Shown: one piece after another, positions 35,320 through 44,279 of the stretch | Numbering within the stretch: the stretch's first letter is position 1 | How the letters are laid out: every line of letters starts with the position of its first letter | The notes under the pieces: model-generated | What the model saw: only the letters and a program-made list of their open reading frames with translations | What the model was told of the DNA's origin: nothing | The model's database searches: none | Source: Flavobacteriales bacterium UBA4110 | GTDB taxonomy: Bacteria; Bacteroidota; Bacteroidia; Flavobacteriales; Weeksellaceae | DNA length: 64,000 bases | NCBI GenBank assembly: GCA_002383165.1 | Contig: DFXK01000014.1 | Location: 1-64,000 of the forward strand | Direction: 5' to 3' | Program-made: the position numbers and the translations under genes

Positions 35320-37854
35320 ATGAAATTAAGATTTATACCCATTATTTTGCTTACAGCCTCCGTGTACTTTAACGCACAGGTTGTTCCACAGGGTAACAAT
35401 GCAGATAACACAGAACTTAGCGGAAATCAGAATCAGGAGTATGTTCTGAAGGATATCGTTGTAGACGGTGTCAAAAGATATACACCGGCACAGATTTTAC
35501 GTTTTACAGGTCTGGTGAAAGGAGAGAAGTTAGAAATCCCCGGACAGAGAGTCAGCAATGCTGTCAAAAAGCTATGGGAAACACAGTCATTTTCTAAAGT
35601 AGAAGTGTATGTCCAGGATGTAGAAGGGCAAAATGTTATTTTGCAATTTCAGCTCCAGGATTTGAAAGAACTTGGTGAGATTAAATTCACCGGAAAAGGT
35701 ATCGGCAAGTCTAAAAACGAAAAACTGATTAAGGATAACAATTTGAAACCTGGAACTAAGATAAACAGTAATCTGATTTCCAGTCTTCAGAATAAAATCC
35801 CTCAGGAATACATCTCAAAAGGATTTGCGGATGCGAAGATCAATATTCAGGAAAAAGCAAATGGTACAGATGCTAATCTGGTAGATTGGACCATCGAAGT
35901 TTCCAAAGGTAAAAAAGTGAAAATTGATAAAATCACTTTTGAAGGAAATGAAAATGTTTCCAGCAGAAAACTTAGAAAAAATGGTTTCAAGGAAACCAAG
36001 CAGAAGAGATTTATCAAAGGTATTTTGAAACCATCAAAATTTGTTCAGGACAAATATGATGAGGACAAAAGAAATCTAATCAATTATTATAATTCATTAG
36101 GATTCAGAGATGCAACTATTGTGTCTGATTCTGTCTCTAGAAATGAAAAAGGATATAATATCAATGTCAAACTAAACGAAGGTAAGAAATATTACATTGG
36201 AGATATTAACTTCATAGGAAATACAACTTATTCATCAGAATTTTTACAAAAGATATTGGGGTACAAAACAGGAGATATTTATGATGCTGTTGGCTTTAAT
36301 AAAAAAGTTGGCGAAGATGGCGGTAAGGAAGATGATTCTGACCTGAAATCGATTTACATGAATAATGGTTTCCTTTTTTCTACGGTAACACCTATCGAAA
36401 AATCGGTTAAAGGAGATTCCATTAATTTGGAAATCAGAATTAATGAAGGGGAAAAAGCGACTTGGAACCGTGTAACTTGGTCTGGAAATACTACGACACA
36501 CGATCACGTAATTCTTAGAGCGCTTAGAACTAAGCCGGGAGCTTTGTTCGCAAAATCAGATATCAAGAGAACTTATTTCGAATTGGCGGGGATGCAGTTT
36601 TTTGATCCTCAGCAAATCGGAACCGATGTAAAACCGAATCCGCAGGATAACACAGTTAATATGCACTGGACGCTTGTTGAAAAAGGTTCTTCTCAAGTAC
36701 AGCTCCAGGCTGGTTATGGTGGTGGTTCTTTCATCGGAACATTAGGATTAACGTTCAATAACTTCTCTTTAAGAAACTTTTTGAAGTTCAAAGATTTCAA
36801 ACCGGTTCCACAAGGTGACGGACAAACTTTATCGCTTCAGGCACAGGCAGGACAATATTTTACCAACTATGGAATTTCATTTACAGAGCCTTGGTTATTC
36901 GGAACGAGACCTACAGCGCTAAGTGTGGGAGTGAATTATTCCAGAGTAAATTACTCATATTCAACGGGAGATCAGACAATGAATATTTTCTCTGCTACTG
37001 CAGGATTAACAAGATATTTAAAGTGGCCGGATGATTATTTTTCTCTTTACACAGGGATTCAGTACCAGAGCTACAATTTCAGCAATTATCCATTTTATTT
37101 TGGAGATGCGCTGGAATATAACGGAAGTACAAAATCATTCAGTTTCAATATTGGTTTGAGTAGAAACTCAGCTGGTTTGGATCCGGTTTTCCCAACTTAC
37201 GGTTCTAATATAGAAGCATCGTTGAAATTTACACCGCCATATTCTTGGTTCAGTAATAAAGATTATTCTACAATGAGTACTTTGGACAAGTATAAGTGGA
37301 TGGAATTCTATAAAGTGAAGTTAAAAGCAGATTTCTACAACGAAGTGGTCGGTAAGCTTGTTCTTAGAACTACCGGAGAAATGGGCTTTCTAAATGGATA
37401 TAGCAAAGAATTAGGTCCACCACCTTTTGAAAGATATTATGTTGGAGGTGTAGGTTTGTTCAATGGTAGATTTGATGGTAGAGAATTGGTGCCGTTGAGA
37501 GGTTATGAAAATGCTTCATCCACGGGTTTCAGTTCATCATCATCGTATGACATTACGCCTTATGGTGGAGCAACAATTTATAATAGATTTGCAGCAGAAC
37601 TGAGATATCCTATTTCTATGAATCAGACGGCTAAGATCTTTGCTTTAACATTTGTAGAAGCTGGAAATGCTTGGAACAGTTTCGGAGCTTATAATCCATT
37701 CAGACTAAAAAGATCTGCAGGGATCGGAATCAGGGTTTCGATGTCAGCATTTGGATTGATTGGTTTTGACTTTGCTTATGGTTTCGATAAAACTTTAGGA
37801 GGTACAGAGCCGTCCGGATGGCAAACACACTTCCTGATGAATCAGCCATTATAA
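35320..37854 (+). CDS. bamA: Outer-membrane protein assembly factor BamA
   Basis: An 844-residue Omp85 protein. A signal peptide ends near FNAQ. POTRA repeats fill about residues 40-440 (first: LKDIVVDGVKRYTPAQIL; later: KIDKITFEGNENVSSRKLR and YIGDINFIGNTTYSS). The 16-strand barrel follows, with the Omp85 motif GGVGLFNGRFDGRELVPLRGY in lid loop 6 (RGY). The protein ends in Leu rather than the usual aromatic. It folds and inserts outer-membrane barrels. Confidence 0.96.
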   Translation: MKLRFIPIILLTASVYFNAQVVPQGNNADNTELSGNQNQEYVLKDIVVDGVKRYTPAQILRFTGLVKGEKLEIPGQRVSNAVKKLWETQSFSKVEVYVQDVEGQNVILQFQLQDLKELGEIKFTGKGIGKSKNEKLIKDNNLKPGTKINSNLISSLQNKIPQEYISKGFADAKINIQEKANGTDANLVDWTIEVSKGKKVKIDKITFEGNENVSSRKLRKNGFKETKQKRFIKGILKPSKFVQDKYDEDKRNLINYYNSLGFRDATIVSDSVSRNEKGYNINVKLNEGKKYYIGDINFIGNTTYSSEFLQKILGYKTGDIYDAVGFNKKVGEDGGKEDDSDLKSIYMNNGFLFSTVTPIEKSVKGDSINLEIRINEGEKATWNRVTWSGNTTTHDHVILRALRTKPGALFAKSDIKRTYFELAGMQFFDPQQIGTDVKPNPQDNTVNMHWTLVEKGSSQVQLQAGYGGGSFIGTLGLTFNNFSLRNFLKFKDFKPVPQGDGQTLSLQAQAGQYFTNYGISFTEPWLFGTRPTALSVGVNYSRVNYSYSTGDQTMNIFSATAGLTRYLKWPDDYFSLYTGIQYQSYNFSNYPFYFGDALEYNGSTKSFSFNIGLSRNSAGLDPVFPTYGSNIEASLKFTPPYSWFSNKDYSTMSTLDKYKWMEFYKVKLKADFYNEVVGKLVLRTTGEMGFLNGYSKELGPPPFERYYVGGVGLFNGRFDGRELVPLRGYENASSTGFSSSSSYDITPYGGATIYNRFAAELRYPISMNQTAKIFALTFVEAGNAWNSFGAYNPFRLKRSAGIGIRVSMSAFGLIGFDFAYGFDKTLGGTEPSGWQTHFLMNQPL

Positions 37855-37875
37855 AAAAAATACTATTTTTATAGG

Positions 37876-38526
37876 ATGAAAAAACTAGCAATATTTGTAA
37901 CATTTCTTTTTGCCATAGCTCATATCTATGCACAGAAAATAGGCGTGGTAGATACAAACTATGTCCTTAGCAAACTTCCTCAGTACAAAGAAGCTGAGAG
38001 TAGACTTAATTCCCAAATCAGCCAATGGCAGTCTGATCTACAGAAACTACAGGCAGATTATGAAAGGAAAAGAGAAGCCTTTGAGAATGAGAAAGTATTG
38101 CTGGTAGGCGAACAGCTGAAGATGCGTGAGAAAGAAGTGGTAGATATGGAAGCGAGCATCAGAAATACAATCGGTGCAAGATTCGGGTCTAATGGAGAAG
38201 TGAACCAGCTTCGTTCCAATCTCACAAAACCATTTCAGGATCAAATATGGAATGCCATTAAGACCGTGTCTACAAAGAATAATTTGGGCATAGTTCTTGA
38301 TAAAAGCAACAACATCAGTGTGATATTTTTAGATAAGAAATACGACTACACGGATGCTGTCCTCAGCCTATTAGGGAAAAATATTTCTAAGGATGAAAAA
38401 GCTAGCTCCGGAAGCGTTTCCTCCGGAACATTAAATGGAAAAGAACAAAATGGAAGAATTTCTCCTAAAGGTAAACTTAAATCTACGCAGAGAAAAAGCC
38501 TTGGTGATTCTGCTGAAATGAAATAA
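37876..38526 (+). CDS. OmpH/Skp-family periplasmic chaperone, long form
   Basis: A 216-residue protein with signal peptide (cleavage after YAQ). OmpH fold: KIGVVDTNYVLSKLPQYKEA, then a long coiled coil at residues 40-110. The C-terminal 50 residues are a Ser/Gly/Lys-rich tail not seen in the next paralogue. It should hold unfolded outer-membrane proteins for BamA, 21 bp upstream. Confidence 0.9.
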   Translation: MKKLAIFVTFLFAIAHIYAQKIGVVDTNYVLSKLPQYKEAESRLNSQISQWQSDLQKLQADYERKREAFENEKVLLVGEQLKMREKEVVDMEASIRNTIGARFGSNGEVNQLRSNLTKPFQDQIWNAIKTVSTKNNLGIVLDKSNNISVIFLDKKYDYTDAVLSLLGKNISKDEKASSGSVSSGTLNGKEQNGRISPKGKLKSTQRKSLGDSAEMK

Positions 38527-38559
38527 AATAATTTAAATATATAAACATAACTTTTTAAA

Positions 38560-39063
38560 ATGAACAAATTAAATGTATTATTAGTAGCTGTTGTAATGGT
38601 TTTTGCTACAGGTTTTGCAAATGCACAGAAAATTGCATCAGTAGACATTAACTCAATATTCACTGCAATGCCGGAAATGAAAGCTTTGGATACACAGTTG
38701 CAGTCACTTCAGACCGCTAAACAAACTGAATTGGAAAAGCAGGGAAAATCTCTTCAGGATCTTATGAAGAAATATCAGGATGAAGCGCCTAAGCAGACTC
38801 AGGCTATCAATGAGCAAAGAAGTCAAGAAGTTCAAAAACTTCAGGACAACTTGCAGCAGATGTATTCTGCAGCACAGAAAGACATAGCTGAAAAAAGAGA
38901 TGCAGGATTGGCTCCTATCGAAAAGAAAATCAATGATGCCATCACAAAAGTGTCTAAAGCTGCAGGTTATGAATTCGTATTCGACGCTTCCAGCACAGCT
39001 TTAGTGTACAAAGCAGGAACTGATGCTACTCCAGCAGTTAAAAAAGAATTAGGATTAAAATAA
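38560..39063 (+). CDS. OmpH/Skp-family periplasmic chaperone
   Basis: A 167-residue paralogue with a signal peptide (cleavage after ANAQ). It starts KIASVDINSIFTAMPEMK, has a Gln-rich coiled coil (about residues 45-120) and ends in the conserved hydrophobic fold closing (YEFVFDASSTALVYKAG). It lies 33 bp after the first OmpH gene. The pair after bamA is standard in Bacteroidetes. Confidence 0.93.
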   Translation: MNKLNVLLVAVVMVFATGFANAQKIASVDINSIFTAMPEMKALDTQLQSLQTAKQTELEKQGKSLQDLMKKYQDEAPKQTQAINEQRSQEVQKLQDNLQQMYSAAQKDIAEKRDAGLAPIEKKINDAITKVSKAAGYEFVFDASSTALVYKAGTDATPAVKKELGLK

Positions 39064-39083
39064 CAATATCTTAATAAATCATA

Positions 39084-39112
39084 AAACCGCTCTTTTTCGG
39101 AGCGGTTTTTTT
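39084..39112 (+). terminator. Terminator after the OmpH genes
   Basis: AAACCGCTC (39084-39092) pairs with GAGCGGTTT (39100-39108), followed by a T run that also begins the next promoter. Confidence 0.88.
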
Positions 39113-39119
39113 ATTTTTG
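39112..39119 (+). promoter_or_regulatory. -7 box of the thioesterase-rfbD genes
   Basis: TATTTTTG is a full TAnnTTTG match. It overlaps the terminator T run and ends 4 bp before ATG 39124, so the transcript would be leaderless. No -33 TTG was seen. Confidence 0.4.
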
Positions 39120-39123
39120 CATT

Positions 39124-39606
39124 ATGGAAAAAGAATTTTCATCCACTGTAAAGATCCGCTTCGCAGATTGTGACCCCATTGGTCATCTGAATAATGTAAA
39201 ATACCTCGAATATATGCTCAATGCAAGAGAAGATCACGTAGAACAGAACTACGGATTTACTTATGAGCAATATGCTAGAGAAACAGGATGCACTTGGGTT
39301 ACTATCCAAAATGAAATTGCTTACCTAAAAGAAGTAAGATATAATTCTACGGTAACTATTACCAGCAAAACCATTTTTGTTGATGACCTAACAGCGGTGG
39401 TAGAATTACTGATGAAGGATGACAAAGGTGTAGTACACGCTGTTTTTTGGCTCACAGTGATTTACTTTAATATGAAGGCTAGAAGGGCTGAAAAAATGCC
39501 GGACAAGACCTTAAATCAGTTTGCCCATTTTCTTGTGAATATAGATCATAAAACATTTAAAGAAAGGGTTTCGTTTTTCAGAAGCCAGAATAAAGCAAAA
39601 AATTAA
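39124..39606 (+). CDS. Acyl-CoA thioesterase of the 4HBT (YbgC/FadM) family
   Basis: A 160-residue hot-dog fold protein. The catalytic segment is IRFADCDPIGHLNNVKYLEY near residue 15, with Asp in FADCD and GHLNN typical of the family. It would hydrolyse acyl-CoA or acyl-ACP; substrate unknown. It is followed after 2 bp by rfbD, so the two share a transcript. Confidence 0.88.
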   Translation: MEKEFSSTVKIRFADCDPIGHLNNVKYLEYMLNAREDHVEQNYGFTYEQYARETGCTWVTIQNEIAYLKEVRYNSTVTITSKTIFVDDLTAVVELLMKDDKGVVHAVFWLTVIYFNMKARRAEKMPDKTLNQFAHFLVNIDHKTFKERVSFFRSQNKAKN

Positions 39607-39608
39607 AC

Positions 39609-40478
39609 ATGAAAAGAATTCTCGTAATCGGAGGAAATGGTCAGCTTGGCCATTGTCTTCAGAAAATAGCTCCCAAGTACCATACTCAGTATGATTTTAA
39701 TTTTACAGGATCTTCTGTAGTAGATATTACAAATTATGATCAGGTGGATGAGGTTATTGCTGAGTATCAACCAGATTTTGTAATTAACGCTTCGGCTTAT
39801 ACGGCAGTAGATCTTGCTGAAAAAGAGGCAGATCGTGCATTTGCGGTGAATGCTGATGCAGTTGGAAACCTGGCTAAGGTCTGTAAAGATAATAATGCTG
39901 TACTAATCCACGTTTCCACAGATTATGTCTTTGACGGGGAGACTAATTTAAGTTATTCTGAGGATGATTTTACCAATCCTATCGGCGTATATGGTGCCTC
40001 CAAAAGAAAGGGTGAAGAGTTGGCTTTAGACAGCAATCCAGAAACAATTATTTTGAGGACGTCCTGGCTCTATTCAGAATTTAATAAGAATTTTGTCAAA
40101 ACGATGCTTCATTTATTTACGATCAAAGATGAGTTGGGAATAGTTGGAGATCAGCACGGACAGCCTACCAATGCCAATGATCTTGCCGAAGCGATTATGG
40201 ATATTATAGAAGCTCAGAAAAAGACTTTCGGGATCTATCACTTTTCCAATTATCCTGAAACAACATGGTTTGAATTTGCCAGTAAAATAAAAGAATTTTC
40301 CGGTTCTGAGGTTAATTTAAAATCTATCACAACGGAAGAATTTCCGACGCCGGCAAAACGTCCGAAAAGAAGCACAATGTCTCTGGAAAAGATCGAAAAG
40401 GATTATAATATAGAGCCCAAACATTGGGAAAACAGTCTTAGAGACTGCGTAGAAATTTTAAAATTAACGAATGCGTAA
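39609..40478 (+). CDS. rfbD: dTDP-4-dehydrorhamnose reductase
   Basis: A 289-residue extended short-chain dehydrogenase. NADP-binding motif GGNGQLGHCLQKI, catalytic HVSTDYVFDGE and YGASKRKGEE (Tyr and Lys of YxxxK), and a C-terminal RPKRSTMS motif. It makes dTDP-L-rhamnose, a sugar for surface polysaccharides. The other rhamnose genes (rfbA, B, C) are not in the window. The 3' end overlaps the next gene by 8 bp. Confidence 0.9.
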   Translation: MKRILVIGGNGQLGHCLQKIAPKYHTQYDFNFTGSSVVDITNYDQVDEVIAEYQPDFVINASAYTAVDLAEKEADRAFAVNADAVGNLAKVCKDNNAVLIHVSTDYVFDGETNLSYSEDDFTNPIGVYGASKRKGEELALDSNPETIILRTSWLYSEFNKNFVKTMLHLFTIKDELGIVGDQHGQPTNANDLAEAIMDIIEAQKKTFGIYHFSNYPETTWFEFASKIKEFSGSEVNLKSITTEEFPTPAKRPKRSTMSLEKIEKDYNIEPKHWENSLRDCVEILKLTNA

Positions 40479-41151
40479 ATTATTATTCATCATTGTTTTA
40501 TTTTGTTTTCAATTATTTTATCTGCAGGAAGTTACATTGAATAAAGTTGATAAAGTAAATGATAATAAAGACAAGATCTTTTATAGTATTTCTGATGTTT
40601 CAAAATCCGAATATCTTGGAGAAGTTCTCGTGAATGGATTTTCCAATGATGATGTAAAAATGTTCGGAGAAGTTTATAAAAAAGCGAAACAAGTTGGAGC
40701 GAATACCTTTTCTCTAAAACCCATCGAAAATGTAGATGGTACTTTTCAGCAATTTGATCCAGGTTATTATATTCTGAATCTTTACTATACAAAATCTGAT
40801 GATATTCCGGCGGAAGATAATGTAGCTTATCTTATATCTTCTTCGGAGAAGAATCAGAAAATATCGGTCAACAATAAAATCTTGGACATACATCCGAGAA
40901 GTTTTCTGAGATTGCAATTGAGAACTGATGAAGTTTTGACAGTCTCAACAAGGAAATTGCTCGGATCATCGGTAAAATTGTCAGGAAAAGAAGGGCAGCC
41001 ATCTTTATTTTTATCACTGAGTAATTTTAAAATCCGCAGTAATGACAGTATCTACGGAGGAATTAATCTAAAATCCGGAGATATTACCGGTTTAGAAAAA
41101 TCGTTTGGTATGTTTTTGACAACAATATATTCCGAACAGAAAAATGATTAA
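40471..41151 (+). CDS. Secreted or periplasmic protein of unknown function
   Basis: A 226-residue protein with a hydrophobic N-terminal segment (about residues 3-19) that could be a signal peptide or anchor. No recognised domain and no lipobox. The middle is rich in short beta-strands, such as EVLVNGFSNDDVKMFGEVYK. It overlaps rfbD by 8 bp, so the two are translationally linked. Confidence 0.7.
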   Translation: MRKLLFIIVLFCFQLFYLQEVTLNKVDKVNDNKDKIFYSISDVSKSEYLGEVLVNGFSNDDVKMFGEVYKKAKQVGANTFSLKPIENVDGTFQQFDPGYYILNLYYTKSDDIPAEDNVAYLISSSEKNQKISVNNKILDIHPRSFLRLQLRTDEVLTVSTRKLLGSSVKLSGKEGQPSLFLSLSNFKIRSNDSIYGGINLKSGDITGLEKSFGMFLTTIYSEQKND

Positions 41152-41234
41152 TGTTAATAAATTGTCAGTTCAAGATGGTTTATTTTCAAATCAAAATTGA
41201 TTAACTTTATATAAAGATTTAAGATCCGGCTAAT

Positions 41235-41309
41235 TGTAATTGAAGTTACGAACCTCACACCAAGCAAATAGGCAGTCTGAGCGGAGCTAAGTCTCAAATC
41301 TAAATTACA
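41235..41309 (+). ncRNA. Possible structured RNA leader of the TPR gene
   Basis: TGTAATT (41235-41241) pairs exactly with AATTACA (41303-41309), closing a 61-nt interior that is richer in G and C than its surroundings and has no ORF. The interior repeats AGTCT (41275-41279 and 41290-41294) and contains AGC-GGA-GCT, so further pairing is possible. The 3' strand ends 4 nt before the TTG start of the TPR gene, so folding could mask translation initiation. No known riboswitch class was recognised. Confidence 0.4.
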
Positions 41310-41313
41310 CATA

Positions 41314-42684
41314 TTGGAAGAATTTTTTGAAAACGAACTTGCAAAAAAGTTCGAAGAAATGATAGAAAATAATGAAGAGTTCTATTTCGATACAGAAGAG
41401 TATGTAGACATCATTATTTATTACCTGGAGCTGGGAGATTTCAGCTATGCAGAATTGGCTGTAAATCATGCGCTCAAAATCCACCCGAATTCCCTAGAAA
41501 TCAAAACAAAACAGTTGGAGGTTTTTCTGGAGTTGGAACGCTATACAAAAGCAAAAGATCTAATTGATGAGCTGCATCAGTCTTCTTTGGAAGACACAGA
41601 TTTTTTGGTTTGCTGTGCAAAATACTATTCGAATCTCGGAAATCCGAAAAAGTCAATTGAATATTGTCAGAAAGCTTTGGAATTGGAAGAAGAGGAAAAT
41701 TTCTTGCATAATTTTATTGCAGATGAATATATCAATCTGGATGATCCTTTTAATGCGCTGAAACATTATAGCGCAGCTTTGGAGCACGATCCGTATGATG
41801 ATTATTCTATGGAAAATGTAATGCTTTGTTATAATAAGCTGAACAGACCTCAGGAAGCATTGGATTTTCTAAATAAGTATCTTGACAGATTTCCTTTTTC
41901 CGAAACAGCTTGGCACGAGTACGGACAATATTTCTTCAACAAGAAAAATTACGAAGAAGCTATCAGAGGTTTTGATTATCTCATAGCGATCAATTCTACT
42001 GCAGTAGGTGTTTATGCATTTAAAGCTTCTTGTTTCGAAGCACTTAATAAATGGGAAGAAGCCATTGCAGTTTATGAAGAAATGTTGGAATTGGAGTACA
42101 CTAAAGCGTTTACATTTTACAAAATCGGGCTTTGTTACAAAGAAGCGGGAAAACCTGTTCAGGCACTTACATCCTTTCAGAAATCTCTGAAAGAAGATCC
42201 ACAGTTTTATCTGGCGATGATGGAGCAATCCTATATCTACGAAGATATGGGGAATACAAAAGAAGCGTTGTATTTTGCTCAAGAAGCTGTTGCTCTGAAT
42301 GATAGTAATATCGAGTATCAGAAAAGATTGGCATTTCTATACATCACTTGCGGTGAATATGAAGAAAGTCTTGCCTGTCTGAAAAAACTTGTTGAGACTG
42401 AACCCAACAGATTTTACAATTGGTATGCATTTTCTGAAGTGCTTATGTTGATAGGGGAGTATGATGACGCCGTTACTGTTCTACAGAAAGCACTTTTAAG
42501 CCACCAGAGAGCGGAATTATATTATCAGTTGAGTAATTGCTACTTTAACCTTAAAAATGAATCAGAAGGAGTAGTTATGCTGGAGAAAGCTTTAAAACTC
42601 GATCCATCTCTCAGTAAAGATATGCAGCAGAAATATCCTTTCATCAAAGAACAAGTGAAGAAGATTAAGACTAAGAAAAAATAA
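41314..42684 (+). CDS. Tetratricopeptide-repeat protein
   Basis: A 456-residue protein made almost wholly of TPR helices, with about 11-12 repeats, for example NPKKSIEYCQKALELEEEE and RPQEALDFLNKYLDRFPFSE. No signal peptide or membrane segment, so it is a cytoplasmic scaffold. TTG 41314 gives the acidic N-terminus (MEEFFENELAKKFEEMIEN); the next in-frame ATG is 41362. The structured sequence lies directly upstream. Partner unknown. Confidence 0.88.
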   Translation: MEEFFENELAKKFEEMIENNEEFYFDTEEYVDIIIYYLELGDFSYAELAVNHALKIHPNSLEIKTKQLEVFLELERYTKAKDLIDELHQSSLEDTDFLVCCAKYYSNLGNPKKSIEYCQKALELEEEENFLHNFIADEYINLDDPFNALKHYSAALEHDPYDDYSMENVMLCYNKLNRPQEALDFLNKYLDRFPFSETAWHEYGQYFFNKKNYEEAIRGFDYLIAINSTAVGVYAFKASCFEALNKWEEAIAVYEEMLELEYTKAFTFYKIGLCYKEAGKPVQALTSFQKSLKEDPQFYLAMMEQSYIYEDMGNTKEALYFAQEAVALNDSNIEYQKRLAFLYITCGEYEESLACLKKLVETEPNRFYNWYAFSEVLMLIGEYDDAVTVLQKALLSHQRAELYYQLSNCYFNLKNESEGVVMLEKALKLDPSLSKDMQQKYPFIKEQVKKIKTKKK

Positions 42685-42691
42685 CATACAA

Positions 42692-42729
42692 AAAAACAAG
42701 CCTCGGAATGAATCTGAGGCTTGTTTTTT
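42692..42729. terminator. Bidirectional terminator between the TPR and zinc-peptidase genes
   Basis: AAAAACAAGCCTC (42692-42704) pairs exactly with GAGGCTTGTTTTT (42716-42728), with A and T runs on both sides and converging genes. Confidence 0.92.
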
Positions 42730-42742
42730 ATATGATAGAAGA

Positions 42743-43594
42743 TTATTTCAGTAGTGCATCGAACGTATCGCCTTGTCTGATATCGCCCGTATTATAACCT
42801 TTCATAAACCATTCTTCTCTCTGTGCAGATGAGCCGTGTGTAAAGCTTTCCTGATTCACGTAGCCTTGGGCTCTTTTCTGTATATTATCATCACCGACAG
42901 CTGCTGCTGCGCTCATCGCTTCCTGAATGTCGCCAGGTTCCAATATTTTTTCTCGGCTATCGGTTTGTTTTGCCCAAACACCGGCATAGAAATCTGCTTG
43001 TAGTTCATTGGCAACAGATACTCTGTTCATCTCACTCTCGGAGTATCTTCCGCTTTGTCTCAGCTGGTCTATCTTGCCCAATGTTCCTAGTAGATTTTGA
43101 ATGTGATGACCATATTCGTGACCGAGGACATACGCAACTGTAAATTGTCCTACTTTTGCCCCAAATTGGGACTGCAACTCATTGAAAAAACTCATATCCA
43201 TATAGATCGTTTCATCATTAGGACAATAGAATGGACCCATTTCCGACCTTGCTGCTCCGCAACCAGACTGTGTTCCACTCTCGAAAAGAACCACTTTTGC
43301 TGGTCTGAATTTAATGTTATTATCATTAAAGGTTTTCGCCCAAGTTTCTTCATTTAAGGCTTGCAACATACTAACGAATTCACCGATCTTAAGTTCTTCC
43401 TGAGACAGTTGTCTTTGCTCGGTCTGTTGGGATCCAGATGTATTACTATTTAAAATGGTAGAAGGATCTCCACCTAAAAAAAATACAATAGCTGCAATAA
43501 TAATTGTCCCGAGACCGCCTCCTACAAGCATACCGCCACCACCGGATCCGCGTCTGTCATCGAAATTTTCGCTTCTGTCGTCTGTCCATTTCAT
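42743..43594 (-). CDS. Neutral zinc metallopeptidase (YpfJ family)
   Basis: A 283-residue protein. N-terminal residues 1-20 are charged and Gly-rich, and a membrane helix lies at about residues 26-44. The peptidase domain has CGAARSEMGPFYCPNDETIY and the zinc motif HEYGHHIQNLLG, with a further conserved ELQADFYAGVWA. It is probably inner-membrane anchored with the catalytic domain in the periplasm. Substrate unknown. Confidence 0.9.
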   Translation of the reverse strand: MKWTDDRSENFDDRRGSGGGGMLVGGGLGTIIIAAIVFFLGGDPSTILNSNTSGSQQTEQRQLSQEELKIGEFVSMLQALNEETWAKTFNDNNIKFRPAKVVLFESGTQSGCGAARSEMGPFYCPNDETIYMDMSFFNELQSQFGAKVGQFTVAYVLGHEYGHHIQNLLGTLGKIDQLRQSGRYSESEMNRVSVANELQADFYAGVWAKQTDSREKILEPGDIQEAMSAAAAVGDDNIQKRAQGYVNQESFTHGSSAQREEWFMKGYNTGDIRQGDTFDALLK

Positions 43595-43654
43595 AATAAA
43601 ATATTTTGTGTTTTTAAAATTAGGAAATTCTTTTTATAGAAACTACGAAAAATT

Positions 43655-43773
43655 ATGCCGTACTTTATCAATAGCCCCGATAGAAGCGGCATCCTTTTTT
43701 GTTTTTCTTCACTATTCCTTAAAAAAAGATAAATGTTCTGAAAAACAAAAAAGATACACCGGATAGCGGGATC
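43655..43773. other. Intergenic hairpin-prone sequence, terminator-like for ribH
   Basis: ATGCCG (43655-43660) pairs with CGGCAT (43687-43692). Further on, CTTTTTTG (43694-43701) pairs with CAAAAAAG (43746-43753). Flanks include GCCCCGATAG and GGATAGCGGGATC, motifs I recall as frequent in Flavobacteriia intergenic regions. On the minus strand the first stem is followed by AATTTTTC, so it may end ribH transcription. Confidence 0.4.
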
Positions 43774-43787
43774 TAGCTCCTAATTGA

Positions 43788-44276
43788 CTAGAATGAAATC
43801 TTATTATTAAAGTCAATCATTTTAAGTGCGGTTACTGCTGCTTCCACACCCTTGTTGCCAAGATTTCCACCACTTCTTGCAACGGATTGTTCTTTCGTAT
43901 CGTCTGTAAGCACACAGAAAATCGCAGGTGTATCGGTTAATATGTTGCAATCCTTGATGCCTTGTGTTACGCCAGAACAAACGTAGTCGAAATGTGGCGT
44001 CTCTCCACGGATGACATTGCCAATCGCTATGACTGCTGCAAATTTATTCGAGCGACAAAGTTTCATCGATGCAAAGCTCAATTCGAAAGCGCCAGGAACA
44101 TAGAAAATATGTATGTTTTCTTCTTTAATACCTTCTGCTTTTAGTGTTTCTACAGCACCGTTTCTCAGGTTGTAGGTTACGAAATCATTCCACTCAGAAA
44201 CAACAATGCCGATTGAATATTCATCGGCATTGGATATGTTGAGCGGCTTATAATCTGATAGATTAGTTGTTGCCAT
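43788..44276 (-). CDS. ribH: 6,7-dimethyl-8-ribityllumazine synthase
   Basis: A 162-residue capsid-forming enzyme that makes the riboflavin precursor lumazine. Signatures are VSEWNDFVTYNLRNGAVETL, FYVPGAFELSF and AIGNVIRGETPHFDYVCSG (phosphate-binding region). The length is normal. The start lies 3 bp after the upstream YfgM-like gene, which shares its promoter. Confidence 0.96.
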   Translation of the reverse strand: MATTNLSDYKPLNISNADEYSIGIVVSEWNDFVTYNLRNGAVETLKAEGIKEENIHIFYVPGAFELSFASMKLCRSNKFAAVIAIGNVIRGETPHFDYVCSGVTQGIKDCNILTDTPAIFCVLTDDTKEQSVARSGGNLGNKGVEAAVTALKMIDFNNKISF

Positions 44277-44279
44277 TTT

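Noticed and set aside
43455..43766. Plus-strand ORF of 103 residues over the 5' end of the zinc peptidase gene
   Set aside because: It is antisense to the Gly-rich N-terminus of a well-supported gene and its Pro/Ile-rich translation is the mirror of that sequence.
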